This document shows, in pieces, positions 1-6,477 of a DNA stretch of 64,000 nucleotides; positions within the stretch are counted from its first letter, which is position 1, and every line of letters begins with the position of its first letter. The notes under the pieces were generated by a model. It did no database searches and was not told where the DNA came from. It worked only from the letters and a program-made list of their open reading frames with translations. The translations under genes and the position numbers were made by a program. The stretch comes from Alcaligenaceae bacterium. GTDB lineage: Bacteria; Pseudomonadota; Gammaproteobacteria; Burkholderiales; Burkholderiaceae_B. The DNA lies in the NCBI GenBank assembly GCA_013416455.1, contig JACCES010000013.1, forward strand, positions 1 through 64,000, given 5' to 3'.

Positions 1-167
1 GCATGTACCAGGCCGGATTCAGGGCGCGGCGGCACCCAGCCGAAGGCGGTCATATCGGAGGCCGCGCCGGGCCGGAAGGAAAGGCGCTCCAGAGCGGCTT
101 CCAGGGATTCGGCCGTGATGTCCCAAGAGGGTGCGAGACGATAGATGCGAAGATTCTTGAACCACAT
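1..167 (-). CDS. rdgC: Recombination-associated protein RdgC (partial, phage-borne)
   Basis: The frame is open from an ATG at 167 to the left edge, so only about 55 N-terminal residues are visible. The start MWFKNLRIYRL, followed by SDMTAFGWVPP, matches the conserved N-terminus of RdgC. RdgC is a ring-shaped DNA-binding protein that modulates RecA; prophages of beta-proteobacteria often carry copies. A Shine-Dalgarno AGGAT lies upstream of the ATG. It is the most distal visible gene of the leftward early operon, where lambda keeps its recombination genes, so it probably serves phage recombination. The C-terminus is outside the window. The family call is secure from the N-terminal motif; whether the gene is intact cannot be seen. 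Confidence 0.85.
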   Translation of the reverse strand, partial: MWFKNLRIYRLAPSWDITAESLEAALERLSFRPGAASDMTAFGWVPPRPESGLVH

Positions 168-186
168 GAGCGGATCCTGTGAGCGG

Positions 187-519
187 TTATGAGCGGGCCC
201 GGTACGTGACGCACCCGCCGCCCCTTTCGATGTTGTCGAGCGTACGCGCCCATGCGGCGATGATGAGCGTCACCTCTTCGGCGGCGTACCGGCCGGCGGT
301 GGCCATGTTTCCGTCCTCGACTGCTGCAGCCGTGAGCGCCCGCTGCCGGGCCTGCCGAATGGCGTTGCGCGCGGAGTGGTCCGGCGGCTGCATGATGAGC
401 AGTTGGCCGGAGAACACGGTTTCAGGCGATTCGCATCCTGGCTGCTGGATCTCGACATAGCCGCCCATCACGACACACTGGCGCAGCATGTCGGCGTGGT
501 GATTGATTGAATCTGGCAT
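187..519 (-). CDS. Hypothetical phage protein, 110 aa
   Basis: I do not recognise this protein. The frame is open far upstream of the ATG at 519, but the start MPDSINHHADMLRQC is chosen because it follows directly on the stop of the upstream gene at 521. The product is soluble, with a central VFSGQLLIMQPPDHSARN stretch and a helical C-terminal half (AEEVTLIIAAWARTLDNI). The preceding gene ends two bases upstream and rdgC begins 19 bases downstream, so it sits in one transcription unit of the leftward early operon. Role unknown. Confidence 0.6.
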   Translation of the reverse strand: MPDSINHHADMLRQCVVMGGYVEIQQPGCESPETVFSGQLLIMQPPDHSARNAIRQARQRALTAAAVEDGNMATAGRYAAEEVTLIIAAWARTLDNIERGGGCVTYRARS

Positions 520-520
520 G

Positions 521-748
521 TCAGTACCCCGCGGCGACGCCGACGTAGGGCACCACAAACAGCAAAATGAAACATGCCCCCCCGCCACCAGCCCAGGCAA
601 TGGCTGGAATGCGCTCGTCCTCGGAAAGAGGGGCCCAACCGTATCGGCGCTCAAGCCACGGTCGTATCCAGCGCATCCAGGCCTGATCGGCCGCCGTTGC
701 GATCGCAATCGCGAATATCCATAGCAATGCGTAATCAACAACCGGCAT
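521..748 (-). CDS. Small membrane protein, 75 aa
   Basis: Two hydrophobic segments are visible: LLWIFAIAIATAADQAW near the N-terminus and GGGACFILLFVVPYVGVAA at the C-terminus, with a basic WIRPWLERRYGW loop between. An inner-membrane hairpin protein is likely. The ATG at 748 has a good GGAG ribosome-binding site eleven bases upstream. It is followed after one base by the next gene. The family was not recognised and the function is unknown. Early-operon membrane proteins of this size are often accessory or exclusion factors, but nothing in the sequence shows that here. Confidence 0.6.
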   Translation of the reverse strand: MPVVDYALLWIFAIAIATAADQAWMRWIRPWLERRYGWAPLSEDERIPAIAWAGGGGACFILLFVVPYVGVAAGY

Positions 749-1329
749 AGCTGTCTCCAGGGAGGGTGATTGGGGAGGGGATTTAAAGAGAGTCGCCGGC
801 TCGCATGAGGCAGCGTGTCGCGTGTGTTGCCGTTAGGAGATACAGCGCTGCGGAGCCGACCCGCAGCACCGGCAGACCCTCAAGCAGCAGCACTCCGGCC
901 CGGTGTGCGGCCCCGGTGGAGGAGATTGGCTAATCCATGCAGATGCAGCGCGGCCAAGGCGCTGTGCGGAGTACTGCCGCTTGAGAGTGCCCGGTTACCC
1001 TCGTCCGGGCGGCTGCGTCAGACCCTGCGGCGGCCATGTGTGCAGCGGGTGCGGTCATGCGGATGACCGGCCAGACCAGCACCGGAGGCTCGATGCTGAT
1101 CGTTCTACGGCGGGCCTACGTCCTGCAGATCAGTGCTCGACCTGCATTCGGATTCCCACGGTGATCTGTGGGGCGGCCCTCTCGGGTGCGTTCGTGGCCG
1201 CTTACGGTCGGCCAGTCGGGGCAGAGTTTCCGGCTCTTGAGCGAATCCCACGCCCGCAATACCTGTCCGGTTTCGGTCCACTCTTTCCCCGGCTAGAGTG
1301 GCAGATAGCACGCTTTCGCGTCCCGGGTA
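749..1329. other. Stretch without a convincing gene
   Basis: I read both strands and found only short competing frames. A 42-codon plus-strand frame (805-933) and a leftward GTG-start frame (1281-1105, with a GGGGA ribosome-binding site) overlap a second leftward frame, and none has a recognisable product. The leftward operon probably continues through with very small genes or leader sequence. I call nothing here. Confidence 0.4.
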
Positions 1330-1785
1330 TCAATTCGTGTGCTGAGTGTTCTTGCCGGGATTCACCCATCTTTCAGGGTCAGGCGTCCCGGCGCCCTGTA
1401 GTTGGGTGTCAGACGGGACACCGCCGTACTGCGTGATAGCGAAACCGGGGCGCCACTCCCGCTTACTTCCCGCCGCCTTTCTGGTATTGGCCGGATAGCC
1501 CGGCTCAGGAGGTTTACGGGTCTTTGCTACTCCTAGCGCTGCACCGAGCTTTCGGACTTCACCATCACCGAAACCGCATCCTGCTTGCCGTGCAGCGGCC
1601 ATTCCGGACGGCAAAGCGGCTTTGCAACGTTGCCAGCATCCGATCTTTCGACCTGCTGGGCGTATCCGCCTCTTACTGGAGCGCGAAGGCGTGAGGGCCG
1701 ATTGTCTTGTTCTCGGCCTGCCAGGATGCGGTTTTGATGATGGCCCTACGCCGCGAACCGACCGCAGTGCAGGGGTACTGCCCAT
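1330..1785 (-). CDS. Doubtful basic protein, 151 aa
   Basis: The ATG at 1785 follows an AGGAGA ribosome-binding site closely and the frame stays open to 1330. The product is very basic and low in complexity in its first half (SRSSKRRIRPAGRK). Its second half looks more like a folded protein (SKREWRPGFAITQYGGVP). No family was recognised. The orientation and the ribosome-binding site favour a real gene; the composition of the N-terminal half, and competing short frames over the same bases, argue against one. Confidence 0.35.
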   Translation of the reverse strand: MGSTPALRSVRGVGPSSKPHPGRPRTRQSALTPSRSSKRRIRPAGRKIGCWQRCKAALPSGMAAARQAGCGFGDGEVRKLGAALGVAKTRKPPEPGYPANTRKAAGSKREWRPGFAITQYGGVPSDTQLQGAGTPDPERWVNPGKNTQHTN

Positions 1786-1913
1786 AGTCTCCTGTGTGCC
1801 GTCTTCCGGTTTGCGGGGGTGGGTGCTCCCCAACCGTCGGGCCAGTGTGTACCCATGCCGATGTCGCCCGGCTTTCTGCGCCCGTGTACCCAGGGATTTA
1901 GAGCGGCTTCCCG

Positions 1914-2105
1914 CTATTCGTCGTCTTCGCCGCCCATGGCGTTCTCCTTTGATTGCTGGCCCCGGCTTTTTGGCGCCGGGGTGGCGCCGTAGAAACCATC
2001 AAGAATCCACACTGGCGTCGAAATTTTCCGCATCGCTTCGATGCTTCGGCCTTCGCTCTTACCTCCCGGAACGGCCAGGCGGGCGGCGCAGTGTGGATAC
2101 TTCAT
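1914..2105 (-). CDS. Hypothetical phage protein, 63 aa
   Basis: ATG at 2105, directly preceded by a G-rich ribosome-binding site. The product begins MKYPHCAARLAVPGG, has a hydrophobic patch TPVWILDGFYG and ends in an acidic tail (GGEDDE). Not recognised. It lies in the leftward early operon, about 70 bases after the preceding small zinc-binding protein gene. The start could be further upstream, since the frame is open, but the ribosome-binding site supports this one. Confidence 0.5.
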   Translation of the reverse strand: MKYPHCAARLAVPGGKSEGRSIEAMRKISTPVWILDGFYGATPAPKSRGQQSKENAMGGEDDE

Positions 2106-2178
2106 GGCCCCCCCCACTGCGCATAGGACGGACGCGGCGGGGGAGTGGCCGGGGTTTGGCTGGCCAGGCCGGGAATCG

Positions 2179-2361
2179 TCAGGCGGAAGGTTGCATGTAG
2201 CTTGCAACCTTTGCGCTGTGAGCCGCCGCTTTGCCGCAACAAAGATTGCAAGCGGCTTGTCCAAAATATCTGACCACTTCGGCAATTCGCGGGTCTGCAT
2301 CAATGCTGGCAAGCTCCGCCATAGACAGCGGGCGCCGACAGTTGTGGCAAAGCGTCGGCAT
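2179..2361 (-). CDS. Small zinc-ribbon-like protein, 60 aa
   Basis: Two CxxC knuckles (CHNC near residue 5 and CNLC near residue 38) suggest one bound zinc. The ATG at 2361 is preceded by GGAG at a spacing of six bases. Small two-knuckle proteins are common in phage early operons and may bind nucleic acid or protein partners; the specific role is unknown. Confidence 0.65.
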   Translation of the reverse strand: MPTLCHNCRRPLSMAELASIDADPRIAEVVRYFGQAACNLCCGKAAAHSAKVASYMQPSA

Positions 2362-2408
2362 GGGTTACTCCGTGCGGCCCGCAGGCCGGTTACTGTTGGG
2401 GTGGGGCG

Positions 2409-2699
2409 CTATTTAGCCCCTTGTGAGACTTCCCTGGCAATCTGCTCTCGCAATTGCGCGGCAAGAGCCTTTGGCGTAACCCAAAATGAGCGCAATTCGA
2501 TAATGTCGATCATGTTTTCCAGCGCCTCACGCACCCTATCAGCGGCGTAGGCTTCGGCCTGCTCGGTGGTGAAGAGAAGGCTTCCGACCTTGGCACCGGT
2601 TCGCTCACACAGCGGGGCGATAGGGCCGCTGCCGGCCCAATGCAGGGTGTGGCCGGAACAGACTTCGGCCACCGGCTCGGGAGCCTGAATCTTGCTCAT
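2409..2699 (-). CDS. Hypothetical phage protein, 96 aa
   Basis: The ATG at 2699 overlaps the stop of the upstream gene (TCATGA arrangement) and has a GGGAGG ribosome-binding site, so the two genes are translationally coupled. The product contains LCERTGAKVGSLLFTTEQAE and then a long amphipathic helix with a helical C-terminus (ALAAQLREQIAREVSQG). No family was recognised. It is part of the tightly packed leftward early operon. Confidence 0.65.
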   Translation of the reverse strand: MSKIQAPEPVAEVCSGHTLHWAGSGPIAPLCERTGAKVGSLLFTTEQAEAYAADRVREALENMIDIIELRSFWVTPKALAAQLREQIAREVSQGAK

Positions 2700-2932
2700 G
2701 ACGCCTCCCTATCTTTGCGCAGGTTCTTCACGGTAATTTCGTATTCCGGTTCGCCGTTCGCAGTGATGATTACCGGCTTGCCGAACTGCTCGGCGTGCAT
2801 GGCAACGGCTACGAGAGCGTCTACCGTAACGTCCTGCTTGTTGGCCGCCCAGGTCATGCCATCCTTCAGCACATGGCCGCAGTAGATGGTGCCGGTCAGG
2901 GGCGATGCGGCTACCCGTAAAGGCTTCCTCAT
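2696..2932 (-). CDS. Phage protein, DUF7446-like, 78 aa
   Basis: The pattern LRVAASPLTGTIYCGHVLKDG followed by AANKQDVTVDALVAVAMHAE recurs in many siphophage early regions; from memory it is catalogued as DUF7446. No biochemical function is known to me. It starts at ATG 2932, overlapping the stop of the 59-aa gene upstream (TCATGA), and ends inside the start of the next gene. This gives a four-gene chain of overlapping starts and stops typical of a single transcript. Confidence 0.7.
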   Translation of the reverse strand: MRKPLRVAASPLTGTIYCGHVLKDGMTWAANKQDVTVDALVAVAMHAEQFGKPVIITANGEPEYEITVKNLRKDREAS

Positions 2933-3108
2933 GATTGGCGCCCGGTGGAAAGCAGCCGCTGCGCGAGCTGGATGCGGCGGGCTTCGTAGTGCCGGCGGTA
3001 CCCGTGCAATTCCGCGTCGGATCGGGCAAGGGCGCGATTCATGAGGCGGAGATTGTGCGCGTCCTCGCTCGGGCCTTGGGTACGCCCCGGCGTGTGCTTG
3101 TGTTCCAT
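2929..3108 (-). CDS. Hypothetical phage protein, 59 aa
   Basis: This gene is short but well supported. It has an AGGAG ribosome-binding site six bases before the ATG at 3108 and a stop that overlaps the start of the next gene at 2932. The product is charged and helical (EDAHNLRLMNRALARSDAEL, then HYEARRIQLAQRLLS), with no membrane segment. Not recognised. Confidence 0.65.
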   Translation of the reverse strand: MEHKHTPGRTQGPSEDAHNLRLMNRALARSDAELHGYRRHYEARRIQLAQRLLSTGRQS

Positions 3109-3117
3109 GTTGTTCTC

Positions 3118-3303
3118 CTATTCAGCTACCCGCGCCTCAGAGAGCAGGACTAGGCGGCGCAGACATCCGGTGTCCGTGTCGTCCAGGGCGTCATCAGGGC
3201 GGACTTCGTATTTGTCGGAGCTCCACCGGTTCACGCCGGTAATGACGCCTGTGCCACCTTCAGGAAAGTAGATGCGGGTGCCGGTGGGGAGTGGGGTGAT
3301 CAT
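3118..3303 (-). CDS. Hypothetical phage protein, 61 aa
   Basis: Begins MITPLPTGTRIYFPEGGTG and reads as a small beta-barrel (VITGVNRWSSDKYEVRPDD), as in SH3-like or KOW-like phage proteins. The ATG at 3303 is preferred to a TTG at 3315 because it lines up with the conserved-looking MITPLP start, although neither has a strong ribosome-binding site. The upstream lipoprotein gene ends at 3312, nine bases before this ATG. Function unknown. Confidence 0.6.
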   Translation of the reverse strand: MITPLPTGTRIYFPEGGTGVITGVNRWSSDKYEVRPDDALDDTDTGCLRRLVLLSEARVAE

Positions 3304-3311
3304 GTGGAGTC

Positions 3312-3746
3312 TCAATCCGAAGAATCAGGCGTCAGCGCTTCGACCGCTGACCCGGCGCTTCCGCGAAAGTCGACGTCAGGCAGGATGGTCTGCGGCTTGA
3401 ATATCACCCGGTAGTGATACATGCTGGCCTTCGTAGCTTCCAAGTGCTCGACGAAGAACGTCACGTTGTCGGAAAGCCCGAGCATGTGTTTCTTGAAGCT
3501 GCTGCGCCCCACCTTGCATGTGACATGCAGGACATGACCGGAAGTGCTTGTCTCAACGCTGCACAGCCCTTCGATGCTGAGCATGTAGCGGTCAGTGATG
3601 CCGTTGTAGAAAACAATGCGGCGGTTCACCTCGAACTGGTCTGCGGCCTTTGATACGTTGCGGGCGGCAATCTTCGCGTCGTCGTCGCAGCCTGCAAGCA
3701 GCACTGCTGCCAATGTCACTGCGGCGGCTTTCATTATGGTTTTCAT
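3312..3746 (-). CDS. Beta-sandwich phage lipoprotein, 144 aa
   Basis: A type II signal peptide is clear: a basic N-terminus, a hydrophobic core and the lipobox LLAGC, followed by aspartates, which suggests retention at the inner membrane. The body (QFEVNRRIVFYNGITDRYML, then IEGLCSV, LSDNVTFFVEHLE and YHYRVIFKPQ) matches a beta-sandwich lipoprotein found in many siphophages, usually in the early region. The ATG at 3746 with GAGGAC upstream is chosen over the longer open frame because it gives the correct signal peptide. Its role in other phages is unproven; surface exclusion is a reasonable guess. Confidence 0.75.
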   Translation of the reverse strand: MKTIMKAAAVTLAAVLLAGCDDDAKIAARNVSKAADQFEVNRRIVFYNGITDRYMLSIEGLCSVETSTSGHVLHVTCKVGRSSFKKHMLGLSDNVTFFVEHLEATKASMYHYRVIFKPQTILPDVDFRGSAGSAVEALTPDSSD

Positions 3747-3842
3747 GGTGTCCTCTCTTGTGGATTCATCCGGCGCGCCACTCGCCTGAATGCCGCTGCG
3801 GATGCCCTGGCTGGCAGGGCGTCGGTATGCTATGTTTGCTCT

Positions 3843-4025
3843 ATGGAAAATCTCACCCAAGCCGGGCCTGTCGGCACCCCACCGAAAACACTGAAAGATG
3901 CTCTCGATGAGCTGGCTGCGGCCGGTTTCTCCGAGGAAGTCGGGGCCTGCCGGCGTAGGATGTTCGCCGCTCAGACTGAATTCATTCGGGCACTGGTCGG
4001 CCCTGATTTCACCCGAAAGCCCTGA
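3843..4025 (+). CDS. Hypothetical protein, 60 aa
   Basis: A rightward frame in an otherwise leftward block, divergent from the lipoprotein gene. The product MENLTQAGPVGTPPKTLKDA, then LDELAAAGFSEEVGACRRRM, reads as a soluble helical protein. No strong ribosome-binding site is visible. Composition favours a real protein, while the orientation counts slightly against it. Confidence 0.5.
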   Translation: MENLTQAGPVGTPPKTLKDALDELAAAGFSEEVGACRRRMFAAQTEFIRALVGPDFTRKP

Positions 4026-4068
4026 GCCTCAAGGCTTTCGGATGGGCCGGTTGCCCGGCCTGCCCGGG

Positions 4069-4215
4069 TTACGCCGGCTTGATACGTCCGAACGCAATGC
4101 CAAGCTCGAACACTGCAGCCAACATTTCAGCGTTTCCGTCGGCTCGATATTCGCGCATCAGATTGATAGTTTCGCTGTCCGTGGTGTAAGCCTTCCCGTT
4201 TGCTTCGAAAGTCAT
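4069..4215 (-). CDS. Hypothetical phage microprotein, 48 aa
   Basis: ATG at 4215 with a weak GAGA ribosome-binding site. The product MTFEANGKAYTTDSETINLM, then EMLAAVFELGIAFGRIK, has the look of small phage early proteins (a beta hairpin followed by a helix). It is one of the first genes downstream of the leftward promoter at 4671-4699. Function unknown. Confidence 0.5.
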   Translation of the reverse strand: MTFEANGKAYTTDSETINLMREYRADGNAEMLAAVFELGIAFGRIKPA

Positions 4216-4386
4216 ATCGTTCTCGCTTCAGTTCGCAGCCTCGACGAAGCTGCCCACCAAAGCGGCCTCGTGAGAGGCCCTTCTCGATCGTACTGTTCCG
4301 GTCTGTCATCACGTCTCTATGCAGCATGCCGTTTGTCTCCAGCAGGGGCTGCAATCGGGTTTGCGCGACCCATAGTGAGTTTCGCG

Positions 4387-4572
4387 TCAGGGTGCGGCCC
4401 TGATCCCTGGATTCCAATCGGTACCGCGCCCCCGCCGAAGCCGGGACATCCGATCTGTCCAGTTCGCCACCATGTCTTTTGCCCGGAGCGTTGCGACGCT
4501 CCTGTCAGGAGGGTGGGGGAGTCCTGGCGAGGCTTGGACGTTGCCGCCGTGCTCGCTGTTTATCTCGGCCAT
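4387..4572 (-). CDS. Doubtful 61-aa frame, first after the leftward promoter
   Basis: Open from ATG 4572, about 100 bases downstream of the leftward early promoter. This is where lambda carries its N antiterminator. The product is moderately basic (TDRMSRLRRGRGTDW) but lacks a clear arginine-rich N-terminus and has no good ribosome-binding site. I list it because of its position only. Confidence 0.25.
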   Translation of the reverse strand: MAEINSEHGGNVQASPGLPHPPDRSVATLRAKDMVANWTDRMSRLRRGRGTDWNPGIRAAP

Positions 4573-4670
4573 TTTGTTAAAGAGCGTTCCGCCGTAGCGG
4601 GGTACTGCTGCATCCCTGTTCCGGGGCTGGCCTTGGGCCTAGGCGGTGTGGTTGGTGATGCGTTGATATA

Positions 4671-4712
4671 ATTATCGGCAAACCGATATTTATTGTCAAT
4701 CGGAATTCCGAT
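4671..4712 (-). promoter_or_regulatory. Leftward early promoter (PL-like) with two CI operators
   Basis: Read leftward, TTGACA (4699-4694) and GATAAT (4676-4671) are separated by 17 bases, close to the sigma-70 consensus. Two copies of ATCGG-N4-CCGAT cover it: 4674-4687, over the -10 region, and 4699-4712, just upstream of and touching the -35. The same operator occurs at the cI-cro intergenic region, so this is the left operator. A half site (CCGAT) lies near 4750. Confidence 0.85.
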
Positions 4713-4756
4713 ATTAAGTTGTAACAGTCGCCCGAAATGTGGTGAGCGACCGATAT

Positions 4757-4924
4757 TTATGAGGCGGGAGTGTTGGCTATGAGCCGGGCGCGCAGGCGCG
4801 TAAGCTGCGCAATGGTGCTGGACGGCAGTACGCCGAGTGGCGCCAGGCCTATAGCCTCAGAAAGTGCGGCGATGTCTTCTTTGTGGTCGCTCTCCGGCGG
4901 CGGGGCTTCTGCGCTACTATCCAT
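4757..4924 (-). CDS. Hypothetical 55-aa protein downstream of an SOS box
   Basis: ATG at 4924 with a good AAGGAAG ribosome-binding site. The product is short and helical (EDIAALSEAIGLAPLG, then SSTIAQLTRLRARLIAN). It lies about 100 bases leftward of the LexA-type box at 5022-5037, and its stop is 45 bases before the left operator. It is one of two candidates for the SOS-controlled gene of this region; the other is the rightward gene at 5253. No family was recognised. Confidence 0.5.
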   Translation of the reverse strand: MDSSAEAPPPESDHKEDIAALSEAIGLAPLGVLPSSTIAQLTRLRARLIANTPAS

Positions 4925-5021
4925 ATCGCTACTTCCTTCTCATTCTCATGTGAGTTGTGGCAACCGCGCCCCTTCCAGTGACAGCTGGCCGGGGCGCACC
5001 TTTTTATGCCTCGAACTTACA

Positions 5022-5037
5022 CTGTATAAAAACACAG
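5022..5037. promoter_or_regulatory. LexA (SOS) box
   Basis: CTGT-N8-ACAG with an A/T-rich centre, flanked by AC before and TAC after, close to the LexA consensus. It overlaps a rightward extended -10 (TGTATAAA), which would read toward the 81-aa gene at 5253. In the other direction it could control the 55-aa gene at 4924. The gap 4925-5252 holds this box and no gene I can support. Confidence 0.7.
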
Positions 5038-5252
5038 TACAAGGCGTAACCAGTGGATAACCTGTGTACAGATCCGGCAATCCCTCGAACCATGCGGCAC
5101 GCGGGATGCGTGTCGGGGAAAACCCCACCCAGAACAGGCGGGCGGATCAGGGGGTGAGGTCGTGCAGAAGGGGGGGCGAAAACGACGGGGGGCGGTAGCT
5201 ATGCCCGTGATGAGCGAGCAATTACAATGCGCTTAATTCCAGCGAGGTGGCA

Positions 5253-5498
5253 ATGTATCCTGTTCCTCTACCGGCAGACGAGCCAGACTATTCCAGCATG
5301 ACCAAGATTGGCCGCGTTGAAATTGAGATCGACCACAACGGCAAAGTCGCCATCATCGTCTACGACTTCGAGTTCGGCGACCCACCAACATGCCGGCTTG
5401 CGCATATCCGGGCTATGGCCTGGGCGCGTGACCTTCTTGATGCGCAGATTCGAGTGGCAAGAGTAAGTCCGCCGGATGTGGTAACAGGAGTGGGTTGA
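5253..5498 (+). CDS. Hypothetical 81-aa protein, candidate SOS-induced antirepressor
   Basis: ATG at 5253 with AGCGAGG upstream; a GTG at 5247 is less likely. The product has a beta-rich centre (RVEIEIDHNGKVAIIVYDFE) followed by a helix. It is the first rightward gene after the LexA box at 5022-5037, in the lysogeny region, and runs convergently into the gene ending at 5504. The protein family is not recognised. The antirepressor idea comes only from position and from the repressor lacking an autoprotease domain. Confidence 0.55.
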   Translation: MYPVPLPADEPDYSSMTKIGRVEIEIDHNGKVAIIVYDFEFGDPPTCRLAHIRAMAWARDLLDAQIRVARVSPPDVVTGVG

Positions 5499-5503
5499 AT
5501 ACG

Positions 5504-6418
5504 CTACTGCCTCGCCCCGATTTCCTCGATGAGTCGATCCAAAGCTCGCAATGCTCGACTCGCCCGGGTTGACCGGTTCTTCATCACTTCTCCAAGCAGA
5601 GCAACGGCCTGAAGGTTATTCAGAGAAGTGAACCGGTGGGCGTCTTCAATATACTGTTGCGCGTGTTGTATTTGCCGCCGAATTTCAGCGATTTCCAAAG
5701 AGAGCTTGTCACCGTCGTCGGAGGACACTTCTTGCAAGTTCAGGCTCAGAAGTCGACGCAGACCGGGAAGGACATTCTGTTTAATGGCTTGAAGGGCCCG
5801 ACCACCATCAAGGGCCGACCGCCCCCCTTCAATCGTCGCAATAGTTCTAGTTGTGAAGCGAGCGGCCGACCCGGTTACCTTGCGTATATCCTCGCTTATT
5901 CGCTCTTCAACCCTTACTTGCCCGCCGAGCCTGAGAATCTCGTGGAACTTGCGAGAGACGTCTGGATCCCTCGTAATCACTTCCATGATTTCCCACACAC
6001 GATCGGTATTTTCTTCAAGTTGAGGAACCAACGCTTCAATGGTGGAGAGCATAGGGGTTGCCTCGGTTTGCGCCGCCCTCAGCACTGCGCGCCGCGCTTG
6101 ATCCACCTTCCTTCTTTGAAAGTCTGCAACAAATTCGTCAAAGACCGCGCCAAATTCCCGGCCGCCGCACATGTGCCCGCAATTGGTCTCGCGCCCGTCT
6201 TCAGTCCGAATCACATACCCTTTCCCGTGCTCGGTAGTACAACCGTTGAGCCCACAGCGAACCCAGTCGCTGCGCGGCAGATCGTAAGGGGCAACAATGT
6301 GAACCTTTTCCGAAGCACTCAACCGTAGTGGGCCTGCGTAGGCGGCTCGCCCGTAAATATGCGAGGAAGACGTTATAGCGTCTGTTGACTCGAACTCATC
6401 CGGAATCGCTTGCTTCAC
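5504..6418 (-). CDS. Cytoplasmic protein of unknown function in the rexA/rexB position, 304 aa
   Basis: Start is a GTG at 6418, nine bases after a strong AGGAGG; a longer frame from 6466 lacks such a site. No signal or membrane segment is seen. Near residues 55-85 there is a cysteine cluster (CGLNGC, then NCGHMCGG) that could bind zinc. Residues from about 100 to the end are charged helices with coiled-coil character (KLSLEIAEIRRQIQHAQQY). It lies 60 bases downstream of the lipoprotein gene and in the same direction as cI. The bases are more A/T-rich than neighbouring early genes, a sign of transfer. The family is not recognised; an exclusion or defence role is inferred from position only. 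Confidence 0.7.
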   Translation of the reverse strand: MKQAIPDEFESTDAITSSSHIYGRAAYAGPLRLSASEKVHIVAPYDLPRSDWVRCGLNGCTTEHGKGYVIRTEDGRETNCGHMCGGREFGAVFDEFVADFQRRKVDQARRAVLRAAQTEATPMLSTIEALVPQLEENTDRVWEIMEVITRDPDVSRKFHEILRLGGQVRVEERISEDIRKVTGSAARFTTRTIATIEGGRSALDGGRALQAIKQNVLPGLRRLLSLNLQEVSSDDGDKLSLEIAEIRRQIQHAQQYIEDAHRFTSLNNLQAVALLGEVMKNRSTRASRALRALDRLIEEIGARQ

Positions 6419-6477
6419 TGCTTGGCCCCTCCTGTGACGAAAACACGCGGACAAACCCCCAATCACCTACCCCTGCA

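Noticed and set aside
903-1436. Cysteine-rich rightward frame of 177 codons
   Set aside because: It is antisense to the early operon and has no ribosome-binding site; the cysteines look like a by-product of GC-rich sequence.
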